A model generated the notes under the pieces. The model was not told where the DNA came from and made no database searches. It saw only the letters and a list, made by a program, of their open reading frames with translations. Positions 5,895 through 12,134 of a stretch of DNA of 21,868 nt are shown piece by piece. Within the stretch, counting starts at the first letter, position 1; each line of letters opens with the position of its first letter. Source of the DNA: XYB2-FULL-45-11 sp964360375 (lineage in GTDB: Bacteria > Patescibacteriota > Patescibacteriia > UBA9934 > GWF2-40-263); assembly GCA_964360375.1 (NCBI GenBank), contig CAYHWG010000012.1:1-21868 (forward strand), written 5' to 3'. A program made the translations under genes and the position numbers.

Positions 5895-7883
5895 TTACTC
5901 ACGAATCATATCCATAAACTCCTCTTCCGACAACACCTTAACACCGAGTGAACGCGCAGTCTCAAGTTTGGAGCCAGCATCTTCTCCTGCGATGACAAAA
6001 TCTGTGTTTTTACTAACAGAATTTGAGGCTTTTCCCCCAAGAGATCGAATTTTTTCTTTCGCTTCGTCGCGACCCAATCTTTCGAGCGATCCTGTCAAAA
6101 CAAATATCTTGCCGAATAAGACGCCCGAAGTTACAGAATTGATAGGAGTCACATGAACACCATTTGCAAGATAGGCATCGATAAGTTCTCGATTTTGTTT
6201 CTCATCCAGATAGAGCATGACACTTTCGGCAACGATGTTTCCGACACCTTCAACACCTTCTAAATCTTCACGAGACGCAAGAAGAAATTTCTCGAGTGTT
6301 CCAAACTGTTTTGCAAGATCGATCGCGGTCTGTGCACCAACATTTCGGATCCCGAGTGCAACAAGAAATTTTGCGAGGCTGATTTTTTTTCTGGATTGAA
6401 TCTCATCGACGAGTTTCTTAGATGATAATTCTGCAAAGCCTTCAAGACCAATCAAATCATCTGGCGTTAGTAAAAACAGATCCGATGGTCGATTGATAAT
6501 TTTCTGTTCGTGCAAGGTTTCAATAATCGCAGGTCCAAGGCCATCCATTTCAAATGCGCGAGCTGCGTGGAGCATTGCTTCACGATCCTGCGTGTAACAT
6601 CGAGGATTTGGACAAATAATCGCAACTTCACCCTCTCGACGAGTCACAGACGTTCCACAGATAGGACAATGTGTAGGTGATTTTGTGATGTGTGTTCCGT
6701 TTGGGCGTAAACGAGAAACAACTTCCTTAATTTTTGGAATAATGTCGCCCGCTTTAAACAAAATAACGGTATCCCCTTCACGAACATCGAGACGTTCGAT
6801 CTCATCCATATTATGCAATGTCGCATGTTGTACCGTTGTTCCACCAATCCATGTTGGTTCAAGAAGAGCGACCGGCGTCAGCACTCCCGTGCGACCCACA
6901 AACCATTCGATTTTTTTAACCGTGGTCGTCGCTTCTTCCGCCGGAAATTTCCAAGCAACCAATCCACGTGGAGTCTTGCCTACAACGCCGAGTTTTAAAA
7001 ATATGTTACGATCATTCACACGCACAACCATTCCATCGATCCAAAAATCCATCTTCGTTCGTTTCGTCTGGAGGGTTTGCCAATGTTTTTCTACAGCCTC
7101 AAATGTTTTACAGACGATTGCCTCCGGAGCTGTTTTAAATCCAAATGATTTCAATTTTTCGAATCCTTGCTCGGATGTTTTTTGTTCATGATCTGTCACG
7201 AGTTCCCACGCAACGAATTGAAGTGGACGAGACGCCGCAATCTTTGGATCAAGCTGTCGAATGGAACCCGCTGCTGTGTTGCGAGGATTTGTGAAAATCT
7301 GTTTCCCTTCTTTTTTCTGTTGTTTATTAAATTTCTCAAATGCATTCACGGGAAAATATACTTCTCCTCGAACTTCCACGCGATCAGAAAATAATTCCCC
7401 GTGAAGTTTGAGTGGCACAGATAAAATCGTTCGAATGTTCATCGTCACGTCCTCCCCGACCGTTCCATCCCCTCGTGTCGCAGCGTATTCAAGCATTCCT
7501 TTTTTATAAACAAGTGACATAGCAAGACCATCAATCTTTGGCATACTAAACAGCTCTATCGATTTCTCGCCTGACACTTTCTGTACTCGTGAAAACCAAT
7601 CCTGAAACTCTTTGAACGAAAAAACATCCTCCATAGAAAGCATGCGGGATGTGTGTGTAATTTTTTGAAACTTCGGCAGTGGTTCGCCTCCGATGCGCTG
7701 GGTTGGAGAATCTGACGTAACCAAACTTGGAAATTGTTGTTCGAGTTTGTAGAGCTCGTGTTTGAGCGAATCCAAAGCCGCCTCGGACATCGTGATACGG
7801 TCCAATACATGATAATTGTAGCGATGTTCTTCGATGACTTCGCGGAGTTTTTGAATACGTATTTTTGCTTCATTCATGGTCAT
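5895..7883 (-). CDS. ligA: NAD-dependent DNA ligase
   Basis: Seals nicks during replication and repair using NAD+. From the ATG at 7883 it has 662 residues, full length for LigA. Domains in order: Ia (YxxxD-like region near 20-40), adenylation domain with Lys116 in KIDG, OB fold, a Cys4 zinc finger (CPIC...CPNPRC, about 405-425), HhH repeats, and a BRCT domain from about 585 to the end. The start at 7883 is chosen because codons further upstream lie inside a -10 box (7893-7898) and a terminator (7903-7928); an ATG at 7877 is an alternative. The -10 to ATG gap is nine bases, so the mRNA is probably leaderless. It heads the ligA-gatC-gatA-lgt operon. Confidence 0.97.
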   Translation of the reverse strand: MTMNEAKIRIQKLREVIEEHRYNYHVLDRITMSEAALDSLKHELYKLEQQFPSLVTSDSPTQRIGGEPLPKFQKITHTSRMLSMEDVFSFKEFQDWFSRVQKVSGEKSIELFSMPKIDGLAMSLVYKKGMLEYAATRGDGTVGEDVTMNIRTILSVPLKLHGELFSDRVEVRGEVYFPVNAFEKFNKQQKKEGKQIFTNPRNTAAGSIRQLDPKIAASRPLQFVAWELVTDHEQKTSEQGFEKLKSFGFKTAPEAIVCKTFEAVEKHWQTLQTKRTKMDFWIDGMVVRVNDRNIFLKLGVVGKTPRGLVAWKFPAEEATTTVKKIEWFVGRTGVLTPVALLEPTWIGGTTVQHATLHNMDEIERLDVREGDTVILFKAGDIIPKIKEVVSRLRPNGTHITKSPTHCPICGTSVTRREGEVAIICPNPRCYTQDREAMLHAARAFEMDGLGPAIIETLHEQKIINRPSDLFLLTPDDLIGLEGFAELSSKKLVDEIQSRKKISLAKFLVALGIRNVGAQTAIDLAKQFGTLEKFLLASREDLEGVEGVGNIVAESVMLYLDEKQNRELIDAYLANGVHVTPINSVTSGVLFGKIFVLTGSLERLGRDEAKEKIRSLGGKASNSVSKNTDFVIAGEDAGSKLETARSLGVKVLSEEEFMDMIRE

Positions 7884-7892
7884 AATGACGAT

Positions 7893-7901
7893 ATTGTAGC
7901 A
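7893..7901 (-). promoter_or_regulatory. Extended -10 promoter of ligA operon
   Basis: On the minus strand it reads TG-C-TACAAT, with the hexamer at 7898-7893 and TG at 7901-7900. The hexamer ends nine bases before the ATG at 7883. No convincing -35 is seen, which is usual for extended -10 promoters. It lies immediately downstream of the terminator at 7903-7928. Confidence 0.7.
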
Positions 7902-7902
7902 C

Positions 7903-7928
7903 AAAAAAAGAATCGACATAGTCGATTC
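7903..7928 (-). terminator. Intrinsic terminator of the 7946-8215 gene
   Basis: On the minus strand, GAATCGAC and GTCGATTC form a perfect 8-bp stem (7928-7921 with 7917-7910) around a 3-nt loop, followed by seven T (7909-7903). It separates the HTH-like gene from the ligA promoter. Confidence 0.9.
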
Positions 7929-7945
7929 AGGTACTGATAGAAATC

Positions 7946-8215
7946 TTACGAGTATGAAAGATTCGGACTACGGCGACCATCAGAAACAGGACGACGTGCA
8001 GGAGGATCGTTCGTAACCTTTCCCTTGACCACAGCCTCAATCAATTCGATACGCTTGGCGTTTGGTTGAAGGCGACCATCGATCCATTTCTGAATCTTGT
8101 GAACCTCAATCTCATAGCCATTTGCTTTGAGCATGAGCGCAAAGTGCTCCTTGGTCCATCCAAGTTTGTCGAGAAAGCTTTGAAGCTTCTCCCCATTCAA
8201 ACTGCGAGTTTGCAC
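7946..8215 (-). CDS. Small HTH-like protein, possible regulator
   Basis: 89 residues from a GTG start at 8215. Residues about 7-62 read like a Cro/CI-type helix-turn-helix: an amphipathic helix (LQSFLDKLG), GWTKEHFALML, then HKIQKWIDGRLQPNAKRIELI, where the WIDGR turn resembles the recognition-helix end of XRE domains. The tail (68-89) is Pro/Arg/Ser-rich and probably disordered. A TTGACA/TATAAC promoter and a 23-bp palindrome precede it, as would fit autoregulation; a second -10 (TAAAAT, 8224-8229) ends eight bases before the GTG. It is monocistronic, bounded by terminators. The DNA-binding role is inferred from pattern only. Confidence 0.65.
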   Translation of the reverse strand: MQTRSLNGEKLQSFLDKLGWTKEHFALMLKANGYEIEVHKIQKWIDGRLQPNAKRIELIEAVVKGKVTNDPPARRPVSDGRRSPNLSYS

Positions 8216-8244
8216 GTATTTTCATTTTATTTTTGTTGAAGCAA

Positions 8245-8267
8245 AAACTCATCACCTTGATGAGTTT
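8245..8267 (-). promoter_or_regulatory. 23-bp palindrome with T-tract: terminator, attenuator or operator
   Basis: AAACTCATCA and TGATGAGTTT are perfect 10-base arms around a 3-base centre. On the minus strand it is followed by T (five in a row from 8247), so it has the form of a terminator for pilD. However, a consensus promoter (8272-8300) fires into it with a predicted start at about 8265, so it may instead be an attenuator or a dimer operator for the HTH-like protein encoded just downstream. Confidence 0.6.
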
Positions 8268-8271
8268 GATT

Positions 8272-8300
8272 GTTATAACGAAAAGAAAAAAATTTGTCAA
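8272..8300 (-). promoter_or_regulatory. Consensus promoter upstream of the HTH-like gene
   Basis: On the minus strand it reads TTGACA (8300-8295), a 17-base T-rich spacer and TATAAC (8277-8272, 5 of 6). It lies between the pilD stop (8314) and the palindrome at 8245-8267. Predicted transcription starts at the first base of the palindrome and would give a leader of about 50 nt for the gene starting at 8215. Confidence 0.7.
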
Positions 8301-8313
8301 CCATCCAGCATGC

Positions 8314-9063
8314 TCACCGATCAAAAAAACCCAAATACCAATGCAATATTTGGGGACCAACAAACAAGACAATGATCGTGGCGATAGACAAAAATGTTCC
8401 AAACGGAATTTGTGTTTTACGATCAACACGTTTTAATTGAAGCAAAATAAGACCAACAAAAGCTCCCATGACGTACGCAAGAAAAAGGGCAAGTAATCCA
8501 TACGAAAGACCGAGCATCGCGCCCATAAGCACACCCATACGAATATCGCCACCACCAACCCATGTTCCTTTTGAAACGATAAATTGCACCAGAAAAAAAC
8601 CTCCAACAGCAATCATCCCCAACAAAAGCGAGAAAGGAGTTATATTTCCGACAAACAGATTTGCCATAAACGCAAAACAAATGGCGGGAATAGTAAAACG
8701 ATCCAAAATGTATTTATATTTCAAATCATAAAGAAAAATGATGATGAGGTATGAGATAAAAACAACATCGCGAAAAAAAAGAATCCAGTTTTTCTCGATG
8801 AGAAAAACAAAAACGAATAACATTCCCGTAACAAATTCCACGATTGGATATTCTACCGAAATTCTCGTATGACAATTTCGACAGGAACGCTTCAATAAAA
8901 AAAAACTCAAAATCGGAATCAAATCTCGCGCGCGAAGTTGGGCTTTACAAGCCGGACAGTTGGAACGTCCGTACAAAATAGATTCTCTCGCATGTGTTCT
9001 TTCAATCACGACGAGCAAAAAACTTCCAATACATACTCCTAAAATCATCACCAAAAAAATCAT
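8314..9063 (-). CDS. pilD: Prepilin peptidase / N-methyltransferase (A24 family)
   Basis: Membrane aspartyl protease that cleaves the leader of type IV prepilins and methylates the new N-terminus. From the ATG at 9063 it has 249 residues. The N-terminal methylase-like domain has a Cys4 zinc site (Cys36, Cys39, Cys61, Cys64) and the GSFLLVVIER membrane opening. The catalytic aspartates are Asp113 (LYDLKY) and Asp173 (GGGDIRMG). About seven to eight hydrophobic segments follow the usual topology. The start codon follows the prepilin stop by one base (TAA-T-ATG), so an upstream in-frame start at 9105 is rejected. It closes the pilM-receiver-prepilin-pilD operon. Confidence 0.95.
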   Translation of the reverse strand: MIFLVMILGVCIGSFLLVVIERTHARESILYGRSNCPACKAQLRARDLIPILSFFLLKRSCRNCHTRISVEYPIVEFVTGMLFVFVFLIEKNWILFFRDVVFISYLIIIFLYDLKYKYILDRFTIPAICFAFMANLFVGNITPFSLLLGMIAVGGFFLVQFIVSKGTWVGGGDIRMGVLMGAMLGLSYGLLALFLAYVMGAFVGLILLQLKRVDRKTQIPFGTFLSIATIIVLFVGPQILHWYLGFFDR

Positions 9064-9064
9064 A

Positions 9065-9568
9065 TTACTGACAATTTCCTGCCTGCATTTTTCCAGGCAT
9101 CGCACAATTCATCCCTTTACGGAGTCCAACAGCAGGAATGCCGTTTTCAAGTTCAAATGTAATAATGTAAGAATCCCCACTTGATGTCTTGTTATAACAA
9201 AAAGCGTTTCGTGTTGGATTTCCACATGTCACAATACCTTTTAATCCATCGTCATACATACGAGGAACAAATCGCATCAGAATGGATTTTTCCGATGAAC
9301 AATCTCTCTGAAAACCGTTCGTACCCAAACAAGCGCTCACGGATGAATCACCAAGTGGAGTCACTTCACCTTCAGGATAGGTGTTCCTTTCATTAAAAAA
9401 ATCTTCAAGAGCAGATTGAACCTGACGCACGTTTGCAATACGTGTAGAATCTCGTTCTTTTGACCGTGCTGCATTCACCGCAAATACTGCCAGGACTCCA
9501 ATAATTCCAATAATGGCGACAATGACCAGAATCTCAAGAAGAGTGACTTTTGGTTGACCAAGTTCCAT
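9065..9568 (-). CDS. Type IV prepilin-like protein with Lys at -1
   Basis: 167 residues with a short positively charged leader, then VTLLEILVIVAIIGIIG (8-24), the hallmark pilin N-terminal helix with Glu at +5 (Glu12). The residue at -1, normally Gly, is Lys7; the only nearby Gly is Gly4. The body continues with the amphipathic helix (RSKERDSTRIANVRQVQSAL, 35-54) and YPEG, as in minor pilins and pseudopilins. The C-terminal domain has six Cys and ends in Cys-Gln, suggesting disulfide-stabilised loops. It lies between the receiver gene (37-nt gap) and pilD. It may be an unprocessed or alternatively processed pseudopilin. No Shine-Dalgarno is visible. Confidence 0.88.
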   Translation of the reverse strand: MELGQPKVTLLEILVIVAIIGIIGVLAVFAVNAARSKERDSTRIANVRQVQSALEDFFNERNTYPEGEVTPLGDSSVSACLGTNGFQRDCSSEKSILMRFVPRMYDDGLKGIVTCGNPTRNAFCYNKTSSGDSYIITFELENGIPAVGLRKGMNCAMPGKMQAGNCQ

Positions 9569-9605
9569 ACACGCATTTAAGTTGAATGAGACGTCTGCTG
9601 CTTTT

Positions 9606-9989
9606 TTAGTGTCCCAAATGAATTTTTTTAATCTTTTTTACAAAATCCACAAGAGAGTATTGACCTTTTTGCAAAACAGCAGAAACAGCATGTTTTTTCC
9701 ATACAGCGTTTGCTGCACGTGAAAAATCCGTCGTGTGTACGATCAATTTACCAGCTTTTTCTACAGATGAACCAACGAGTGCAAGAAAATGTGCACCTGA
9801 CTCGGATTCGTGTTTTGGATCCAAAAGGAGAATATCGCTTGATTTACGCGCAAGCATTTTTTTTGCTTGCTCAATAGATTTTGCCATACGTGCCGTCCAC
9901 CCGTCCAATTGAAAACGTAAAAGTAAGATATTTGCTAAATGCAAATCCGGATCAATAATCAAAATAGAAGGTTTCTTTTTTGGAGGCAT
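9606..9989 (-). CDS. Stand-alone receiver (CheY-like) domain protein
   Basis: 127 residues from the ATG at 9989, which follows the pilM stop by one base (TAA-T-ATG). After a Lys-rich start, SILIIDPD gives the acidic pair (Asp13, Asp15), Asp57 in LLLDP is the expected phosphoacceptor, Thr86/Thr87 fall at the conserved Thr/Ser site (IVHTTD), and Lys108 (LQKGQ) at the conserved Lys. There is no output domain. No histidine kinase is in the window. Its place inside the pilus operon suggests a role in pilus control, as with single-domain regulators of twitching systems, but this is inferred. An upstream in-frame start at 10112 would overlap pilM by over 120 bases and is rejected. Confidence 0.85.
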   Translation of the reverse strand: MPPKKKPSILIIDPDLHLANILLLRFQLDGWTARMAKSIEQAKKMLARKSSDILLLDPKHESESGAHFLALVGSSVEKAGKLIVHTTDFSRAANAVWKKHAVSAVLQKGQYSLVDFVKKIKKIHLGH

Positions 9990-9990
9990 A

Positions 9991-11124
9991 TTATTCCATT
10001 TCCCGCATGGCAAGACCAACAGCAACAGCCATGCGCGGACCAATTTCTTCAAGAACGGTTGTAAGGTCTTTTGGATAGACGACGCGAGCCCATGGATCAC
10101 CGCGATACACATTTAAATTTAGTGTTTCGGCTAAATATTCAGGAACGTGCGGTAAGTGAGATGATCCTCCAGTCAAAATAATTTTTTCGACATGTTTGAT
10201 TTCAGTGAGTTCCATGTTGGCATACAATTGAAACGCGAATCGTATTTCATTCACGATCGGTTGCATGATCGGTTCCAAAATTTTTGGAAGACCACCAACA
10301 GACCCATTTCCTGCAATGCCAAGATCGCGTTTGGTGCGTTCTGCATCCACTTCGTTAATTTTCATTTGATCGGCAATGCGACGCGTCACGGTCTCTCCTC
10401 CAATATTAATACTTCGAGCGACAAAAGGAATCCCTTTCTCCACGACAAATAAATTTGTGCGATGGGATCCAAAATCTAAAATCATGATCGCTCCTTTATC
10501 TTTGCCTATAAGCGCACGAATCAATGCGAACGATTCGGTATCGATCGCCTGTAAATTGAGCTTTGCGGTCTTAAAAACATCCACATACTTTTGCACCAAT
10601 GTTTTTGCCGCACCCGTCACAAGCACGCGTGTGTATTTATCTTTTTCATTATGGGCACCCACCTGCCTGCCGGCAGGCATGGCGAGAGGTGCCCCTACAA
10701 CAGACTTGTCTTTTTCGCCTTTTTTCACCTCTCCGTCAATCAACGTTGAGTACGTAATCATTTCTGAAACTGGAAGCGGCGCGAGTTTGGAAAGTTCCGT
10801 ATCGATGAGTGGTTTAAGTTGTTTTGGATCTTTTGATTTAGGGAGCGCAAGAATCGTTGAAAAAACATTTGCGGTTTGAAGAGCGGTCATCGCCTGAGAA
10901 GCCTTAACATCTGATTCTTTGCAAACTTGCGCAAGGAGTTCACCCGCTTTTTTTGCCTGATCCAAAAGCGCATCACCAGCATCTTCTTGTGGTAACTCAA
11001 TGTAGCCGTACGTCATAAGACGTGCACGGCCTTTTTCATTTGCCAGTTCCACAATTTTAATACTACTTCCACCGATATCAACACCGAGAAATGTTTTTGG
11101 TTTTGATGATCCGAAAAATCCCAT
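9991..11124 (-). CDS. pilM: Type IV pilus assembly protein PilM
   Basis: Actin-like cytoplasmic ATPase-fold protein that docks the PilN/PilO inner-membrane complex. 377 residues. It opens with KTFLGVDIGGSSIKIVEL (10-27), the first phosphate loop of the FtsA/PilM fold. ILDFGSHRTNLFVV near 225-240 is the second phosphate loop, and ILTGGSSHLPHV near 325 is the adenosine motif. Residues about 143-158 (containing PAGRQ) come from an in-frame palindromic element absent from the family. It heads the pilus operon with its own extended -10 (TG-A-TATACT), whose hexamer ends nine bases before the ATG. PilN, PilO, PilB, PilC and PilT genes are not adjacent, which is unusual for this locus. Confidence 0.94.
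   Translation of the reverse strand: MGFFGSSKPKTFLGVDIGGSSIKIVELANEKGRARLMTYGYIELPQEDAGDALLDQAKKAGELLAQVCKESDVKASQAMTALQTANVFSTILALPKSKDPKQLKPLIDTELSKLAPLPVSEMITYSTLIDGEVKKGEKDKSVVGAPLAMPAGRQVGAHNEKDKYTRVLVTGAAKTLVQKYVDVFKTAKLNLQAIDTESFALIRALIGKDKGAIMILDFGSHRTNLFVVEKGIPFVARSINIGGETVTRRIADQMKINEVDAERTKRDLGIAGNGSVGGLPKILEPIMQPIVNEIRFAFQLYANMELTEIKHVEKIILTGGSSHLPHVPEYLAETLNLNVYRGDPWARVVYPKDLTTVLEEIGPRMAVAVGLAMREME
10653..10694. repeat. Palindromic insert in pilM, PAGRQ-encoding
   Basis: A perfect 16-bp palindrome TGCCTGCCGGCAGGCA (10664-10679) sits inside outer arms GGGCACC (10653-10659) and GGTGCCC (10688-10694). The element is 42 bases long, a multiple of three, and keeps pilM in frame, adding about 14 residues including Pro-Ala-Gly-Arg-Gln. 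The same core occurs in recJ. It is GC-rich against its AT-rich surroundings, which marks it as an inserted mobile or replicative palindrome. Confidence 0.85.
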
Positions 11125-11133
11125 AGTGGGAAC

Positions 11134-11142
11134 AGTATATCA
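11134..11142 (-). promoter_or_regulatory. Extended -10 promoter of the pilM operon
   Basis: On the minus strand it reads TG-A-TATACT, with TGA at 11142-11140 and the hexamer at 11139-11134. The TGA is also the stop codon of rnhA. The hexamer ends nine bases before the pilM ATG at 11124 and there is no Shine-Dalgarno, so a nearly leaderless mRNA is expected. Confidence 0.7.
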
Positions 11143-11562
11143 TGTTTTCTTTTCGTCTAAAACCTTGTTTACAAGAGCATCCGCAGCTTTATTCAACTCA
11201 CGTCGGACATGCTTGATTTTCACGACGTCAAACTGGATCCATAAATTTTTTACCTCTAAAAATCGTTTTGCAATCTCAGGATTTTTTACTTTATATTCCC
11301 CTTTTAATTGCTTAACCGCAAGTTCAGAATCCATAAAAAGTTCAATGGTCTTTGCCCCAAGTGACTTCGCTTTCTCAAGACCGATCACAATCGCGGTGTA
11401 CTCGGCCTGATTGTTTGTGTCGTGCCCGAGATACTTCGATGCGGTCGCAACGACTTCTCCATTTTCCGAATACAAAACAGCTCCAGACGCCGCAGGACCA
11501 GGATTCCCTCGCGAACCACCGTCTGTAAAGATTTTGAGATGAATGTGTTTGATTGTTGACAT
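11140..11562 (-). CDS. rnhA: Ribonuclease HI
   Basis: Degrades the RNA strand of RNA-DNA hybrids. From the ATG at 11562 it has 140 residues. The active-site acids are all present: Asp14 (FTDGGSRGNPG), Glu54 (NNQAEYTA), Asp78 (LFMDSELA) and Asp128 (AADALVNK). The KHVRRELN stretch matches the basic loop ahead of the last acidic residue. The start at 11562 follows an extended -10 (TG-A-TATCAT, 11579-11587); an in-frame ATG at 11607 lies upstream of that promoter and inside a hairpin, so it is rejected. An AAGGA motif lies immediately before the ATG, too close to be a standard Shine-Dalgarno. Its stop codon is shared with the pilM promoter. Confidence 0.95.
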   Translation of the reverse strand: MSTIKHIHLKIFTDGGSRGNPGPAASGAVLYSENGEVVATASKYLGHDTNNQAEYTAIVIGLEKAKSLGAKTIELFMDSELAVKQLKGEYKVKNPEIAKRFLEVKNLWIQFDVVKIKHVRRELNKAADALVNKVLDEKKT

Positions 11563-11578
11563 ATCCTTAAAACCTGTT

Positions 11579-11587
11579 ATGATATCA
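11579..11587 (-). promoter_or_regulatory. Extended -10 promoter of rnhA
   Basis: On the minus strand, TG-A-TATCAT (11587-11579) has 5 of 6 matches. The surrounding ATGATATCAT is a perfect 10-bp palindrome, so a dimeric regulator could cover the -10. Transcription would start about ten bases before the ATG at 11562. Confidence 0.5.
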
Positions 11588-11597
11588 TTATCACGAT

Positions 11598-11639
11598 AAG
11601 CGGGCATACCTAGGTTTCGTCCGAAGGTTACTCCCGCTT
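11598..11639. promoter_or_regulatory. Structured hairpin at the 3' end of the NYN gene
   Basis: AAGCGGG (11598-11604) pairs with CCCGCTT (11633-11639). Inside lies a second possible stem (TTC/GAA around GGAC) and the palindrome ACCTAGGT. The outer arm overlaps the last codons and stop of the NYN gene. On the plus strand it is followed by TTTT then GTGTTTT, but no plus-strand gene needs it; on the minus strand there is no T-tract. It could be a 3'-end stabiliser, weak terminator or rnhA leader element. Confidence 0.5.
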
Positions 11640-12128
11640 TTGTGTTTTAGAGAGTTTTTCTCTCATACCAGGTGCGTCGAGAAACTGTATGAACGGTCGA
11701 AATTTTCGAAGGAGTGATGAAAACCTGTATTGATTCGGAATACACAGACAATGTAATTTATCTTTACTCACCAAGTATTCAATCAAACAATGAAAATCCC
11801 CGTCACCGGAAACGATGACGGCTTTTTTATAATTCGAATATTCAATCATAGAATGTAAAATGAGTTCTCCATCAACATTTCCTTTTATGAATATCCGACC
11901 TTCTTTTTTAAACTCCAATGTTGGTTTCCAAATGATAATATAGCCGGCTTCTTGTAACCCCGTATAAAGTGATTGATTTCCCACAACGTATCCGAGAAAT
12001 AAATATGCTTTGGAAACAGTGTGTTTGTCTCGTAAGTAAACACGAAATCGTCGAAAATCTAAAATCCAGCCACGTGCCTTAATCCCGAGATTTAAATTTT
12101 GACTGTCGATGAATGCGTAGTTGGACAT
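11628..12128 (-). CDS. NYN-domain (LabA/DUF88-like) nuclease
   Basis: 166 residues with the PIN-like NYN fold. The conserved acids are visible: Asp8 in AFIDSQNL, Asp86 (KGNVDGELIL) and Asp109/Asp111 in VSGDGDFHCLIEYL. These residues bind metal in family members that cut RNA. No membrane segment or signal is seen. It begins six bases after the recJ stop and so is probably the last gene of the lepA operon. Substrate is unknown; RNA processing is the usual inference for the family. Confidence 0.88.
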   Translation of the reverse strand: MSNYAFIDSQNLNLGIKARGWILDFRRFRVYLRDKHTVSKAYLFLGYVVGNQSLYTGLQEAGYIIIWKPTLEFKKEGRIFIKGNVDGELILHSMIEYSNYKKAVIVSGDGDFHCLIEYLVSKDKLHCLCIPNQYRFSSLLRKFRPFIQFLDAPGMREKLSKTQKRE

Positions 12129-12134
12129 AAGATG

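Noticed and set aside
6685..7191. 168-codon plus-strand frame opposite ligA
   Set aside because: Antisense shadow of ligA with no domain or start signals.
7884..7919. ligA start at 7919
   Set aside because: The added codons fall within a terminator and the -10 element; the family N-terminus fits 7883.
9990..10112. Longer receiver protein starting at 10112
   Set aside because: It would overlap pilM by more than 120 bases, and the extra residues have no receiver-like content; the ATG at 9989 gives a clean domain.
10376..10879. 167-codon plus-strand frame opposite pilM
   Set aside because: Antisense shadow of pilM; its composition mirrors the codon use of the real gene.
11598..11639. Hairpin near rnhA as a tRNA or known riboswitch
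   Set aside because: No acceptor stem with T-loop consensus, and no match to riboswitch cores that I recognise.
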